Assembly: GCA_902537895.1 (NCBI GenBank)
Contig: CACBCU010000009.1
Span: 1 to 35,736 of the forward strand
Origin: an uncultured Pelagibacteraceae bacterium
GTDB taxonomy: Bacteria; Pseudomonadota; Alphaproteobacteria; Pelagibacterales; Pelagibacteraceae
Length of the DNA stretch: 35,736 nt
Reading direction: 5' to 3'
Positions 18,014 to 25,806 of this stretch are shown here, piece by piece; within the stretch, counting starts at the first letter, position 1, and each line of letters begins with the position of its first letter. The notes below the pieces were generated by a model that worked only from the letters and a program-made list of their open reading frames with translations, did not search any database and was not told where the DNA came from. The translations under genes and the position numbers were made by a program.

Positions 18014-19300
18014 ATGAAAAAGCAATATTTTATAAATGCAAATATAGTTGATCCTCATAATTCTATTAATGAAATTGGTGGTTTAATTATTGGAGAAGAT
18101 GGTAAAATTGAGGCTGTAGGAAAAAAAGTAAATACAAATAATCTTCCAACTCGTGAAAAACCAATAGATTTAAAAGGTAAACACATCTTTCCTGGGTTGG
18201 TTGATATGAGAGTTTTTGTCGGTGAACCTGGTTTTGAGTATAAAGAAAACTTCAGAACATTAAGTAATGCGGCTCTTTCAGGTGGAGTGACCTCAGTGGT
18301 TACTATGCCAAACACTAATCCTATTATTGATAACGTCTCTATAGTTGATTTTCTAAAAAGGAGAGGAAGAGATAAATCTAAAATTAATATTTTTCCATGT
18401 GCCTCACTAACTAAAAATATTGAAGGTACTAACATGACTGAATTCGGCCTTTTACAAAAAAAAGGGATTATTGCATTTACAGATGGAATTAAGACAATCC
18501 AAAATCCAAGATTAATGTCAAGAATTATGAATTCTGCAAAAGATCTTGGATGTTTAATTATGCAACATGCTGAAGATTATGAGCTTGCCAAGAATGGAAT
18601 GATAAATTCCGGTATTGTGGCAACAAAATTAGGTTTATCAGGTATCCCAGAAATTGCTGAGAGAGTTTTAATTGAAAGAGATCTAACTTTGTTAGAAAAA
18701 GTTAAATGCAGATATCATATTTCACAACTTTCATCACAAAAATCTGTTGAAGTAATTAAGCATAGAAAGGAAATTGTTAAATTTTCTTCGGGTGTATCAA
18801 TCAATAATCTTTCATTAAATGAGAATGATATTGGTGACTTTAGAACCTTTTTGAAACTCTCACCACCTTTAAGAAGAGAGGAAGACAGATTAGCTCTAAT
18901 TCAAGGATTAAAAAGTGAATTGATAGATGTAATCGTATCTGATCACAAACCTGAGGATGAGGAGTCAAAAAGACTTACTTTTGCACAAGCAGCAACTGGT
19001 GCGTCAGGAATTGAGACTCTGTTATCTTTAAGTTTAGAGCTATATCATAATGGGTCACTTAAATTAGAAACTATAATTAAAGCTATGACTTCAAACCCAG
19101 CAAAAATTCTTAAAATTGACAAAGGCAATCTGTCAATTGGTAATGATGCCGACTTTTGTATTGTCGACTTAGATAAACCCTGGATTGTAAAAAAAGAAAA
19201 ACTAATATCAAAATCAAAAAATACATCAATAGAAGATAAAAAACTCCAAGGTAAAGTTACAAATACGTTTGTAAAAGGAAAAGAATTATTTAAGTTATGA
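18014..19300 (+). CDS. pyrC: Dihydroorotase-like protein, probably non-catalytic (pyrC homologue)
   Basis: 428 residues, type I dihydroorotase length and fold: KHIFPGLVDMRVFVGEPGFEYK, GVTSVVTMPNTNP, MQHAEDYELA, RYHISQLSSQ, VIVSDHKPED and a C-terminal amidohydrolase strand region. The metal-binding HxH normally present after GLVDM/GLIDM is Arg66-Val-Phe68. The usual HIxH of the later strand is HISQ (His235, Gln238), and the DHAPH motif is DHKPE. Loss of the HxH makes catalysis unlikely. In Pseudomonas a similar pseudo-dihydroorotase holds the ATCase complex together, and the direct abutment with pyrB fits that. A true dihydroorotase should exist elsewhere. Confidence 0.9.
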   Translation: MKKQYFINANIVDPHNSINEIGGLIIGEDGKIEAVGKKVNTNNLPTREKPIDLKGKHIFPGLVDMRVFVGEPGFEYKENFRTLSNAALSGGVTSVVTMPNTNPIIDNVSIVDFLKRRGRDKSKINIFPCASLTKNIEGTNMTEFGLLQKKGIIAFTDGIKTIQNPRLMSRIMNSAKDLGCLIMQHAEDYELAKNGMINSGIVATKLGLSGIPEIAERVLIERDLTLLEKVKCRYHISQLSSQKSVEVIKHRKEIVKFSSGVSINNLSLNENDIGDFRTFLKLSPPLRREEDRLALIQGLKSELIDVIVSDHKPEDEESKRLTFAQAATGASGIETLLSLSLELYHNGSLKLETIIKAMTSNPAKILKIDKGNLSIGNDADFCIVDLDKPWIVKKEKLISKSKNTSIEDKKLQGKVTNTFVKGKELFKL

Positions 19301-19301
19301 T

Positions 19302-19880
19302 ATGGAAATTTTAATTGTTGGTATTATTTCGTACCTAATGGGATCAATTCCATTTGGTTTATTATTAACAAAAATCTTTTTAAAAAAAGATATTAGAGAA
19401 ATAGGTTCCGGAAATATAGGTGCCACAAATGCTCTTAGAACAGGAAATAAAATCATTGGTTATACAACTTTAATTTTTGATATTCTTAAAGCTATCATTC
19501 CAGTTATTTATGTTAAAATTTATTTTCCAGAATTAGTTTATGTATCTTCTCTTTGTGCTTTCTTGGGTCATGTTTTTCCTATCTGGTTAAAATTCAAAGG
19601 TGGTAAGGGTGTTGCGACTTATTTAGGAATTTTATTTGCATTAAATATTTATTTGAGTCTAATCTTTATAATTTCTTGGCTTATAACATTTGGTCTTTCT
19701 AGATATTCATCGTTAGCTTCATTAGTTGCATCAATTTCTATTCCGATATATTTGTTATTTTCATCACAATTTAATCAAGTGATTTTTTTTACTATTATGT
19801 TTATTTTGATATTTTTTACTCACAGAGAAAATATTAAAAGATTGAAAAATAAAGAAGAAACAAAGACTAAAATTTATTAA
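19302..19880 (+). CDS. plsY: Acyl-phosphate:glycerol-3-phosphate acyltransferase
   Basis: 192 residues, integral membrane protein with about five hydrophobic segments. It transfers the acyl group from acyl-phosphate to glycerol-3-phosphate, the first step of phospholipid synthesis. The family motifs are clear: YLMGSIPFGLLLTKI at the N-terminus, GSGNIGATNALRTGN, and GHVFPIWLKFKGGKGVAT. It starts one base after the pyrC-like stop, so it is cotranscribed. Confidence 0.96.
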   Translation: MEILIVGIISYLMGSIPFGLLLTKIFLKKDIREIGSGNIGATNALRTGNKIIGYTTLIFDILKAIIPVIYVKIYFPELVYVSSLCAFLGHVFPIWLKFKGGKGVATYLGILFALNIYLSLIFIISWLITFGLSRYSSLASLVASISIPIYLLFSSQFNQVIFFTIMFILIFFTHRENIKRLKNKEETKTKIY

Positions 19881-19889
19881 TTTGACTAT

Positions 19890-19906
19890 CTAACTCATTT
19901 GAGTAG
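19890..19906 (+). other. Small hairpin in plsY-topA gap
   Basis: CTAACTCA and TGAGTAG form an imperfect 7-bp stem (one bulged A) around a two-base loop in the 36-base gap before topA. It is followed by TTTG rather than a real T-run, so it is not a convincing terminator. Possibly chance. Confidence 0.2.
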
Positions 19907-19916
19907 TTTGTAATTA

Positions 19917-22499
19917 ATGAACTTGGTGATTGTAGAAAGTCCTGCTAAAGCAAAAACCATAAATAAATATTTAGGTGATGATTATAAAGTTTTAGCAAGT
20001 TATGGACACATAAGAGATTTGCCCTCAAAAAATGGTTCTGTTGATCCTGATGATGATTTTAAAATGGAATGGGAAGTAGACAGTTTTTCAAAAAAATATC
20101 TTAAAGAAATTACCGATGCAGCGAAAGATTCCTCTAAAATTATCCTTGCTACTGACCCTGATCGTGAAGGTGAAGCAATAGCATGGCATGTAAAAGAGTA
20201 TTTAAATGAAAAAAAACTTTTAAAAGATAAAGAAATTGAAAGAGTTGTCTTTAATGAAATTACAAAAAAAGCTGTGTTACATGGTATTGATAATCCAAGA
20301 AAAATTGAACCTTTGTTAGTAGATGCTTATATGGCTAGACGAGCTTTGGACTACTTAGTTGGTTTTAACATTTCACCTATTCTTTGGACTAAATTACCAG
20401 GCTCAAAGTCTGCTGGGAGGGTTCAATCTGTAGCATTAAAGTTAATAACTGAGAGAGAGCATGAAATTGAGTCATTCAATCCAGTGGAATTCTGGACTTT
20501 AAGTGTTAGATTTAAAGATAAAAACAACCAAATTATAACTGCTAATATAAGTCAACTTGAAAACAACAAAATAGAAAAATTTTCTTTTAAAAATAAAGAA
20601 GAAATAAATAAAGCTATATCAATTATTAACAAAAAAAAATTTAGTATTACTGATATTTCAAGTAAAATTATAAATCGAAATCCCTCAGGGCCTTTTACAA
20701 CATCTACACTGCAACAAACAGCCTCAAGTAAACTAGGTTTTGGCGCATCAAGAACAATGCAAATTGCACAAAAACTTTATCAAGGGATAGAAATAGATGG
20801 AGAAACTATAGGTTTGATTACATATATGAGAACTGATGGAACAAATTTGTCAAAAGATGCAGTCTCGGCTTTTAGAGACTATATTAAAAAAGAAATTGGT
20901 AATGAATATTTGCCTGAAAGCTCTCTAAACTATTCAGGAAAAAAAGCTAAAAATGCACAAGAGGCTCATGAAGCAATTAGGCCTACAGATATAATCAGAA
21001 CTCCACAAAGTGTTAAAAAATATTTAAGCACTGATCAAAATAAATTATATGACTTAATTTGGAGTCGAGCTTTGTCCTCACAAATGTCATCTGCAAAATT
21101 TGACAGAAATACAATTACTGTAACTTCTGATAATAATGACACAGTTTGTAAGGCTAGTGGCTCTGTTCTCAAATTTGATGGTTTTTTAAAAATCTATAAC
21201 AACCAAAATAAAGATGATGACGAAAGTATATTGCCAGCTATGACAAAGGGTTTAGTAAATATTGAGTCTTTAATAGATGAACAACATTTTACACAACCCC
21301 CGCCAAGATACTCTGAAGCAAGTTTAGTAAAAAAACTCGAAGAGCTTGGAATTGGTAGACCATCAACGTATGCAAGTATTATCTCTACCATAGCTAACAG
21401 AGGATACGCAGAAATATTAAATAAAAGGTTTTTTCCTACAGATCGAGGAAAATTAATTTCTGCTTTCTTAGAAAAATTGTTCTCAAAATATGTAGATTAT
21501 AATTTTACTGCAGGATTAGAAGATCAATTAGATGAGATTACCTCTGGTAAAGAAAGTTGGATTAAAGTTTTAGAATTATTTTGGAAAGACTTTAATAACA
21601 ATGTTTCTGAGGTAAAGGAAAAAAGAACTAGAGAGGTTTTAGATTTACTTAATGATAGTTTGGGTGAACTCATTTTTGATAAGGATAATGAGGGAAATAT
21701 AGTCAGAAAATGCCAATTATGTAGTAATGGCACACTCAGTTTAAAAAATAGTTTTAGAGGAGGAGCTTTTATTGGATGTTCAAATTATCCTGATTGTAAA
21801 TTTACAAGGCCGTTATCTAAAGCAAAAGCTGCAGCTCAAGCTCAGCTAGCAGAACCAAAATTTATTGGAAAGCATGAAAATGGTAATGACATATTTTTAA
21901 AAAATGGAAGATTTGGACCCTATCTTCAATATGAAAAAATTTTAAGTGAACAGGAACAAGAAGAAAACACAAAAAAAAAGAAAAAGAAAAAGAAATCTAA
22001 AACTGAAGTTAACGAACTCTTAAAAAATGTATCGATTCCCAAGGGTTTAGATTTAAAAGATATTGATTTAGAAAAAGCTCAATTCTTATGCTCTCTACCA
22101 AAATCTTTAGGCCTCAATCCAGAAAATCAAAAAGAAATAACATTAAACACTGGAAGATTCGGTCCCTATCTAAAATGTGAAAATAAATCAGCAAGAATTG
22201 AAAATATCGAAGAAATTTTTTCTATTGGCCTAAACAGGGCAATAACTTTAATTGCTGAAGCTAAACCAGGTCGAATGTCATCATCTATAATAAAAGACTT
22301 AGGTACGCATCCTGAAGATGGTAAGCCTGTAAGAATTATGAAAGGACAATATGGTCCATACATTAAATACAAATCTCTTAATGCCACAATACCAGAGGAA
22401 AAAGATCCAACTGAACTAACAATGGAGGAGGCCTTAATACTGATAGAGAAGAGAAAAGAATACGATAAAAATAAAAAAAATAAAAAAAAATCTAGTTAG
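19917..22499 (+). CDS. topA: DNA topoisomerase I
   Basis: 860 residues, complete. Relaxes negative supercoils through a transient Tyr-DNA bond. Toprim domain: LVIVESPAKAKTI and LATDPDREGEAIAWH. The active-site tyrosine is Tyr303 (GLITYMRTDGTNLS). The C-terminal part has one four-Cys zinc ribbon (CQLCSNG and GCSNYPDCKF) and three terminal repeats marked by GRFGPYLQY, GRFGPYLKC and GQYGPYIKY. A lysine-only stretch encoded by an A-rich run (about 21970-22000) links the first repeat to the second. In many alphaproteobacteria dprA lies between plsY and topA; it is absent here. The last 8 bases overlap the convergent protease gene. Confidence 0.98.
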   Translation: MNLVIVESPAKAKTINKYLGDDYKVLASYGHIRDLPSKNGSVDPDDDFKMEWEVDSFSKKYLKEITDAAKDSSKIILATDPDREGEAIAWHVKEYLNEKKLLKDKEIERVVFNEITKKAVLHGIDNPRKIEPLLVDAYMARRALDYLVGFNISPILWTKLPGSKSAGRVQSVALKLITEREHEIESFNPVEFWTLSVRFKDKNNQIITANISQLENNKIEKFSFKNKEEINKAISIINKKKFSITDISSKIINRNPSGPFTTSTLQQTASSKLGFGASRTMQIAQKLYQGIEIDGETIGLITYMRTDGTNLSKDAVSAFRDYIKKEIGNEYLPESSLNYSGKKAKNAQEAHEAIRPTDIIRTPQSVKKYLSTDQNKLYDLIWSRALSSQMSSAKFDRNTITVTSDNNDTVCKASGSVLKFDGFLKIYNNQNKDDDESILPAMTKGLVNIESLIDEQHFTQPPPRYSEASLVKKLEELGIGRPSTYASIISTIANRGYAEILNKRFFPTDRGKLISAFLEKLFSKYVDYNFTAGLEDQLDEITSGKESWIKVLELFWKDFNNNVSEVKEKRTREVLDLLNDSLGELIFDKDNEGNIVRKCQLCSNGTLSLKNSFRGGAFIGCSNYPDCKFTRPLSKAKAAAQAQLAEPKFIGKHENGNDIFLKNGRFGPYLQYEKILSEQEQEENTKKKKKKKKSKTEVNELLKNVSIPKGLDLKDIDLEKAQFLCSLPKSLGLNPENQKEITLNTGRFGPYLKCENKSARIENIEEIFSIGLNRAITLIAEAKPGRMSSSIIKDLGTHPEDGKPVRIMKGQYGPYIKYKSLNATIPEEKDPTELTMEEALILIEKRKEYDKNKKNKKKSS

Positions 22500-24633
22500 T
22501 TAAGAACTGATTTACTTCTGAAAAATGTACAGCAAAATTCATACCCTCAGTTGTGTCCTTATGTAGTCCTTGCGTATTAACCCCTACTACTTTATCTTTA
22601 TAGAATAAAGGACCTCCTGAATTTCCAGGATTTATAGCAGCATCTGTTTGAATAAATAGCACATCTGATTTTCCAGTTGCGCTGTAAACACTACTTTCTT
22701 TTCTTATTGCACTAATCCAGCCTTTGGTTATAGAAAATTTCCTACCTTTTGGATGTCCCAAAGCTTCAACCATTTCCCCTTGTTTTAATTGACCCTCAAA
22801 AAATTTTACTGGTTTTCCTGACGTATTTGTTTTTAAAAGAGCAAGGTCTCTTTTAAGATCCTTCTTAATAACAACAGCAGAGGATCTTTTTTTATATTTA
22901 TCTGTAACAAAAATTGACGTAGCATTTTCTATTACATGGTAATTGGTAATAATTTCATCTTTAGATGTAAAAAAACCTGAACCTAAACCTTTTTCAGTTT
23001 TAACTATAACAACACTATCAAATCGATCGTCTTTTACTTCAAACTCTGAAGAAGTACTTTTGATTGATGCCGTTTTTTTTTTATTTATATTTGTTTTTGA
23101 ACTGTTACCTAATAATTTCTCCCACCAAGATAATTCTTCTTCCACAGAAAAGTTTAAACTTGCATATAATTCTTTTTTATCTAACATTTCTCTAAATTCT
23201 TTCTCATTATCAAATAAATTCATAAAATCGTTTAAAGACGTATTCTTAATTTTTTGATTTTGCCAATTAGAAACTTGATCGGCGGAGGAATATTTGTTTA
23301 ACAAATTTTCATATTTTTTGTCTTGAGGATCAATATTGTATGCTACTTTAAAATCTTTATTAGATTTTATAATTATTTCTTTTTCAATTAATTTACTATT
23401 CTTGAATTGTACCACCTGATAAATAGCATTTTTCTCTGCGTTTACATTTTGCACTAAATAAGAGTAACTTCTTAGTATTTCTCTCTCCAAATAATCTGGT
23501 GTGTTAGAATAACTGTTGATCAATTGATTTAATCGATTTTGAAGTTTGGCACCCTCTTTTTGCCATTTTTCTTGAAGAGCGATACCTCCCCACTGAGTAA
23601 TCAAACCACAACTAATACATTGTGACATTTGAAAACCTCTCTCAGCTTCCGCTTGAGCCCTTTGTAACTCTCTTTCAGTTCTTCGCATTTCGGCCTGGAG
23701 CCTATTAAATTCTGGATTAGGAACACTTTTCGAACCTGCAACCATCTGTGATGTTAAGTTGTCCTCAGATACAACGTTTGAATAAGAGTCAAAATCTTTC
23801 GGAATTATAAGAATTAAATTTGAATTACTCGCTAATAAATTCTTTACTATATCTAAGCTAAATTCTTTACTAATAACAAAATCAATATTTCCAGAAGGAT
23901 TTATATTTGGTAATAACTCTTTTTTAACTATCTCCTTATTTGCAAAAACAACTTTTAATTTATCATTAACATTTTCATTTTGTTTGATATCGATTTTTTT
24001 TTTGTTTTTATCTTTTAATACTAAGTCTTTTTTAATTTTATCTAATTTTTTTTTTTGCTCTATTTTTGCTAATCTTTCCCTCTTTTTTTGATCCTGAACT
24101 TTTTTTCTTGCTAATCTTTTTTCTTTAAGCTCTTTTTTTCTTTTCTCAATTCTTGCAATATTTTCTTTTTTTCGTCTATCTTGATCAGCTTTTCTCGCTA
24201 ATCTTTTTTTCTCAAGTTCATCTTTTCTTTTATTAATTCTTTTTTCTCTTTCAGCTTTTTTAGACTGTATCTCTTTTTCTCTTTCTACTTTCTTATTTCT
24301 TTGATTTTCAGCAATTTCTAATTTTTTCTTTTCCTCAAGATTTTCATTTTTATCTTTTGTATTGGACTTGCTTTTGATTGTGTCTAATGATGTATTCTTA
24401 TTTTTTCTAAATTCGTTTAGTTTTGAAATTCTATCAACAGCTTTTGACTCTATTATATAAACAAATTCATTTTCATCTATTTCAATATCGTCTAAATTAC
24501 TACATTTTGACTCTTCAAATAAAGGTAGAATTAAACCTTCTTTATCTAAGCAATATCTTTCTTGTGAATATGATACTTCAAAAATAAATAAAATCAAAAA
24601 TGATTTAAATATAATTTTTATTTTATTTGTCAT
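22492..24633 (-). CDS. Exported trypsin-like serine protease with long charged helical N-region
   Basis: 713 residues. An N-terminal hydrophobic signal (about 5-23) suggests export. Residues about 70-215 are extremely rich in Lys/Arg/Glu and predicted helical, with a 29-residue tandem repeat (132-160, 161-189). A middle region contains a second short helix (about 308-332) and a CxxC (Cys339, Cys342) and is unrecognised. Residues about 537-713 form an S1C/Trypsin_2 domain: GSGFFTSKDEIITNYHVI with His566, KRDLALL with Asp596 and NPGNSGGPLF with Ser672, a complete triad. No PDZ domain is visible, unlike DegP. Probably a periplasmic or envelope protease; substrate unknown. Divergent from a secreted coiled-coil gene. 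Confidence 0.85.
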   Translation of the reverse strand: MTNKIKIIFKSFLILFIFEVSYSQERYCLDKEGLILPLFEESKCSNLDDIEIDENEFVYIIESKAVDRISKLNEFRKNKNTSLDTIKSKSNTKDKNENLEEKKKLEIAENQRNKKVEREKEIQSKKAEREKRINKRKDELEKKRLARKADQDRRKKENIARIEKRKKELKEKRLARKKVQDQKKRERLAKIEQKKKLDKIKKDLVLKDKNKKKIDIKQNENVNDKLKVVFANKEIVKKELLPNINPSGNIDFVISKEFSLDIVKNLLASNSNLILIIPKDFDSYSNVVSEDNLTSQMVAGSKSVPNPEFNRLQAEMRRTERELQRAQAEAERGFQMSQCISCGLITQWGGIALQEKWQKEGAKLQNRLNQLINSYSNTPDYLEREILRSYSYLVQNVNAEKNAIYQVVQFKNSKLIEKEIIIKSNKDFKVAYNIDPQDKKYENLLNKYSSADQVSNWQNQKIKNTSLNDFMNLFDNEKEFREMLDKKELYASLNFSVEEELSWWEKLLGNSSKTNINKKKTASIKSTSSEFEVKDDRFDSVVIVKTEKGLGSGFFTSKDEIITNYHVIENATSIFVTDKYKKRSSAVVIKKDLKRDLALLKTNTSGKPVKFFEGQLKQGEMVEALGHPKGRKFSITKGWISAIRKESSVYSATGKSDVLFIQTDAAINPGNSGGPLFYKDKVVGVNTQGLHKDTTEGMNFAVHFSEVNQFLTN
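24067..24240 (-). repeat. Two-copy 29-residue tandem repeat inside the protease gene
   Basis: Residues 132-160 and 161-189 of the protease share 18 of 29 positions, with the pattern RI-KRK-EL--KRLARK--QD. A third, decayed copy begins at residue 190 (KIEQKKK). The period and charge pattern suit a long single helix or coiled coil. On the plus strand the repeat shows as recurring T/C-rich segments containing GCTAATCTTTTTT. Confidence 0.8.
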
Positions 24634-24672
24634 AAGATCTAAATGTATATATATTTAATTGTATTAAATATT
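24634..24672. promoter_or_regulatory. Divergent intergenic region, protease / coiled-coil protein
   Basis: 39 bases separate the two divergent starts. The region is almost pure A/T apart from AGATCT, with TATATATA (24645-24652) able to act as a -10 on either strand. Both promoters must overlap here or reach into the genes, so joint control is plausible. Confidence 0.3.
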
Positions 24673-25329
24673 ATGTCCTCTTTGAAGATTAAATTTTCAT
24701 TTTTTTTGTCATTTTTATTGATTTTTTTTAACACAAGCCTTTTTGCAAAAACAAACAAGACAGAGGAATTTATTCTTGATAGAGCTAATGCAACCAAATT
24801 ATTACTCACACCTCCAAATATAGTTAAAAATAAAATTTCAGATGCATTTAAAAAGATAGAAAATGAATGTTGCGAAGAGAATTTTTCAAAAAATAATTTA
24901 ATTGATGAAATTAAAGTTAACCTGCAAGAATGCTTGGACAAAAAATGTCATGCTTTTGTTCTACCGATATATTCCAAGAATAAACCACCATTAAAGTTAA
25001 TTGTTATGAGGCAATTAAATGAACTGGATGATTTAATAATTGAAAATGGAGAGCAAAAATACAATAATTTAATGACTAAATTAAGCGGTGAAAAAGATGA
25101 GCTAAAATTAAAAAATGAAAAGGATATAGAAAAAGTCAAAAAGCAAGTACTTGATTTAGAGGAACAGAATATAAAATTAAAGCAAACAGTTGATAAGATG
25201 TTATCTAAATATCAAAAGAAGATATCAAAATTAGAAGAGGAAAACAAAAAGCTTAATGAGAATTTTAATTTAGTTTTCAATGCTCATTCGAAAACAAAAC
25301 AAAAAAAATTAGAGAAAGAACTCAAATAA
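24673..25329 (+). CDS. Exported coiled-coil protein of unknown function
   Basis: 218 residues from the ATG at 24673; an upstream in-frame ATG (24643) would add ten residues before the signal peptide and lie close to the divergent start. The signal peptide ends near NTSLFA (about residue 25). The mature N-terminal half has four cysteines (ECCEE, QECLDKKC) and IVMRQLNELDDLI. From about residue 135 to the end it is a Lys/Glu-rich heptad coiled coil (KVKKQVLDLEEQNIKLKQTV). I do not recognise the family. A RidA-like gene follows after 14 bases, so the two may be cotranscribed. Confidence 0.75.
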   Translation: MSSLKIKFSFFLSFLLIFFNTSLFAKTNKTEEFILDRANATKLLLTPPNIVKNKISDAFKKIENECCEENFSKNNLIDEIKVNLQECLDKKCHAFVLPIYSKNKPPLKLIVMRQLNELDDLIIENGEQKYNNLMTKLSGEKDELKLKNEKDIEKVKKQVLDLEEQNIKLKQTVDKMLSKYQKKISKLEEENKKLNENFNLVFNAHSKTKQKKLEKELK

Positions 25330-25343
25330 GACTCATTAACTGC

Positions 25344-25805
25344 ATGAATTTTGAAGATAAGATAAAAGAACTAAAAATTAAATTACCATCTGCTAAAGCG
25401 CCAGTTGGGTCTTACGTGGCTACTAAAATTACAGGCAATTTCTTATTTATTTCAGGTCAAATATCTATTGATGAAAATGGTAAACTGATCAAAGGCAAAG
25501 TAGGAAAAGATTTATCAGTGAATGATGGTTATAATGCTGCAAAAAGATGTGGTTTGAGCATTGTTGCTCAAGCAAAAGAGGCTTGCAATGGAGATTTATC
25601 CAAAATCAAATCATGTATCAAACTTACTGGATTTGTTAATTCAACAGATGATTTTACAGATCAACCTAAAGTAATTAATGGAGCTTCAGATTTAATTGCA
25701 TCAATATTTAATAAAGCTGGGATGCATACAAGAGCAGCTATTAGTGCAAATAGTTTGCCATTAGGTGTTTCGGTTGAGGTAGATGCAATATTTGAATTAA
25801 ATTAA
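25344..25805 (+). CDS. RidA family protein (YjgF/YER057c/UK114)
   Basis: 153 residues. Characteristic pieces are GNFLFISGQISIDENGKL, KIKSCIKLTGFVNSTDDFTD and TRAAISANSLPLGVSVEVDA, where Arg130 is at the position of the RidA arginine that binds the imine substrate. Canonical RidA proteins hydrolyse reactive enamines/imines from PLP enzymes. This one belongs to the longer subgroup (about 150 residues against about 128), whose activity is less certain. It ends one base before the convergent ugd gene. Confidence 0.88.
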   Translation: MNFEDKIKELKIKLPSAKAPVGSYVATKITGNFLFISGQISIDENGKLIKGKVGKDLSVNDGYNAAKRCGLSIVAQAKEACNGDLSKIKSCIKLTGFVNSTDDFTDQPKVINGASDLIASIFNKAGMHTRAAISANSLPLGVSVEVDAIFELN

Positions 25806-25806
25806 A

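Noticed and set aside
19890-19906. Rho-independent terminator after plsY
   Set aside because: The stem is imperfect, the loop has two bases and no T-run of useful length follows.
21966-22010. Frameshift in topA at the A-rich lysine stretch
   Set aside because: The frame continues unbroken into two further conserved topoisomerase repeats, so it is a low-complexity linker, not a break.
22943-23257. 104-codon plus-strand frame inside the protease gene
   Set aside because: Antisense shadow of the protease; the reading frame of the serine protease with its catalytic residues explains this DNA.
24643-24672. Upstream ATG for the coiled-coil protein
   Set aside because: It adds a hydrophobic decapeptide before a complete signal peptide and would leave only 9 bases to the divergent protease start.
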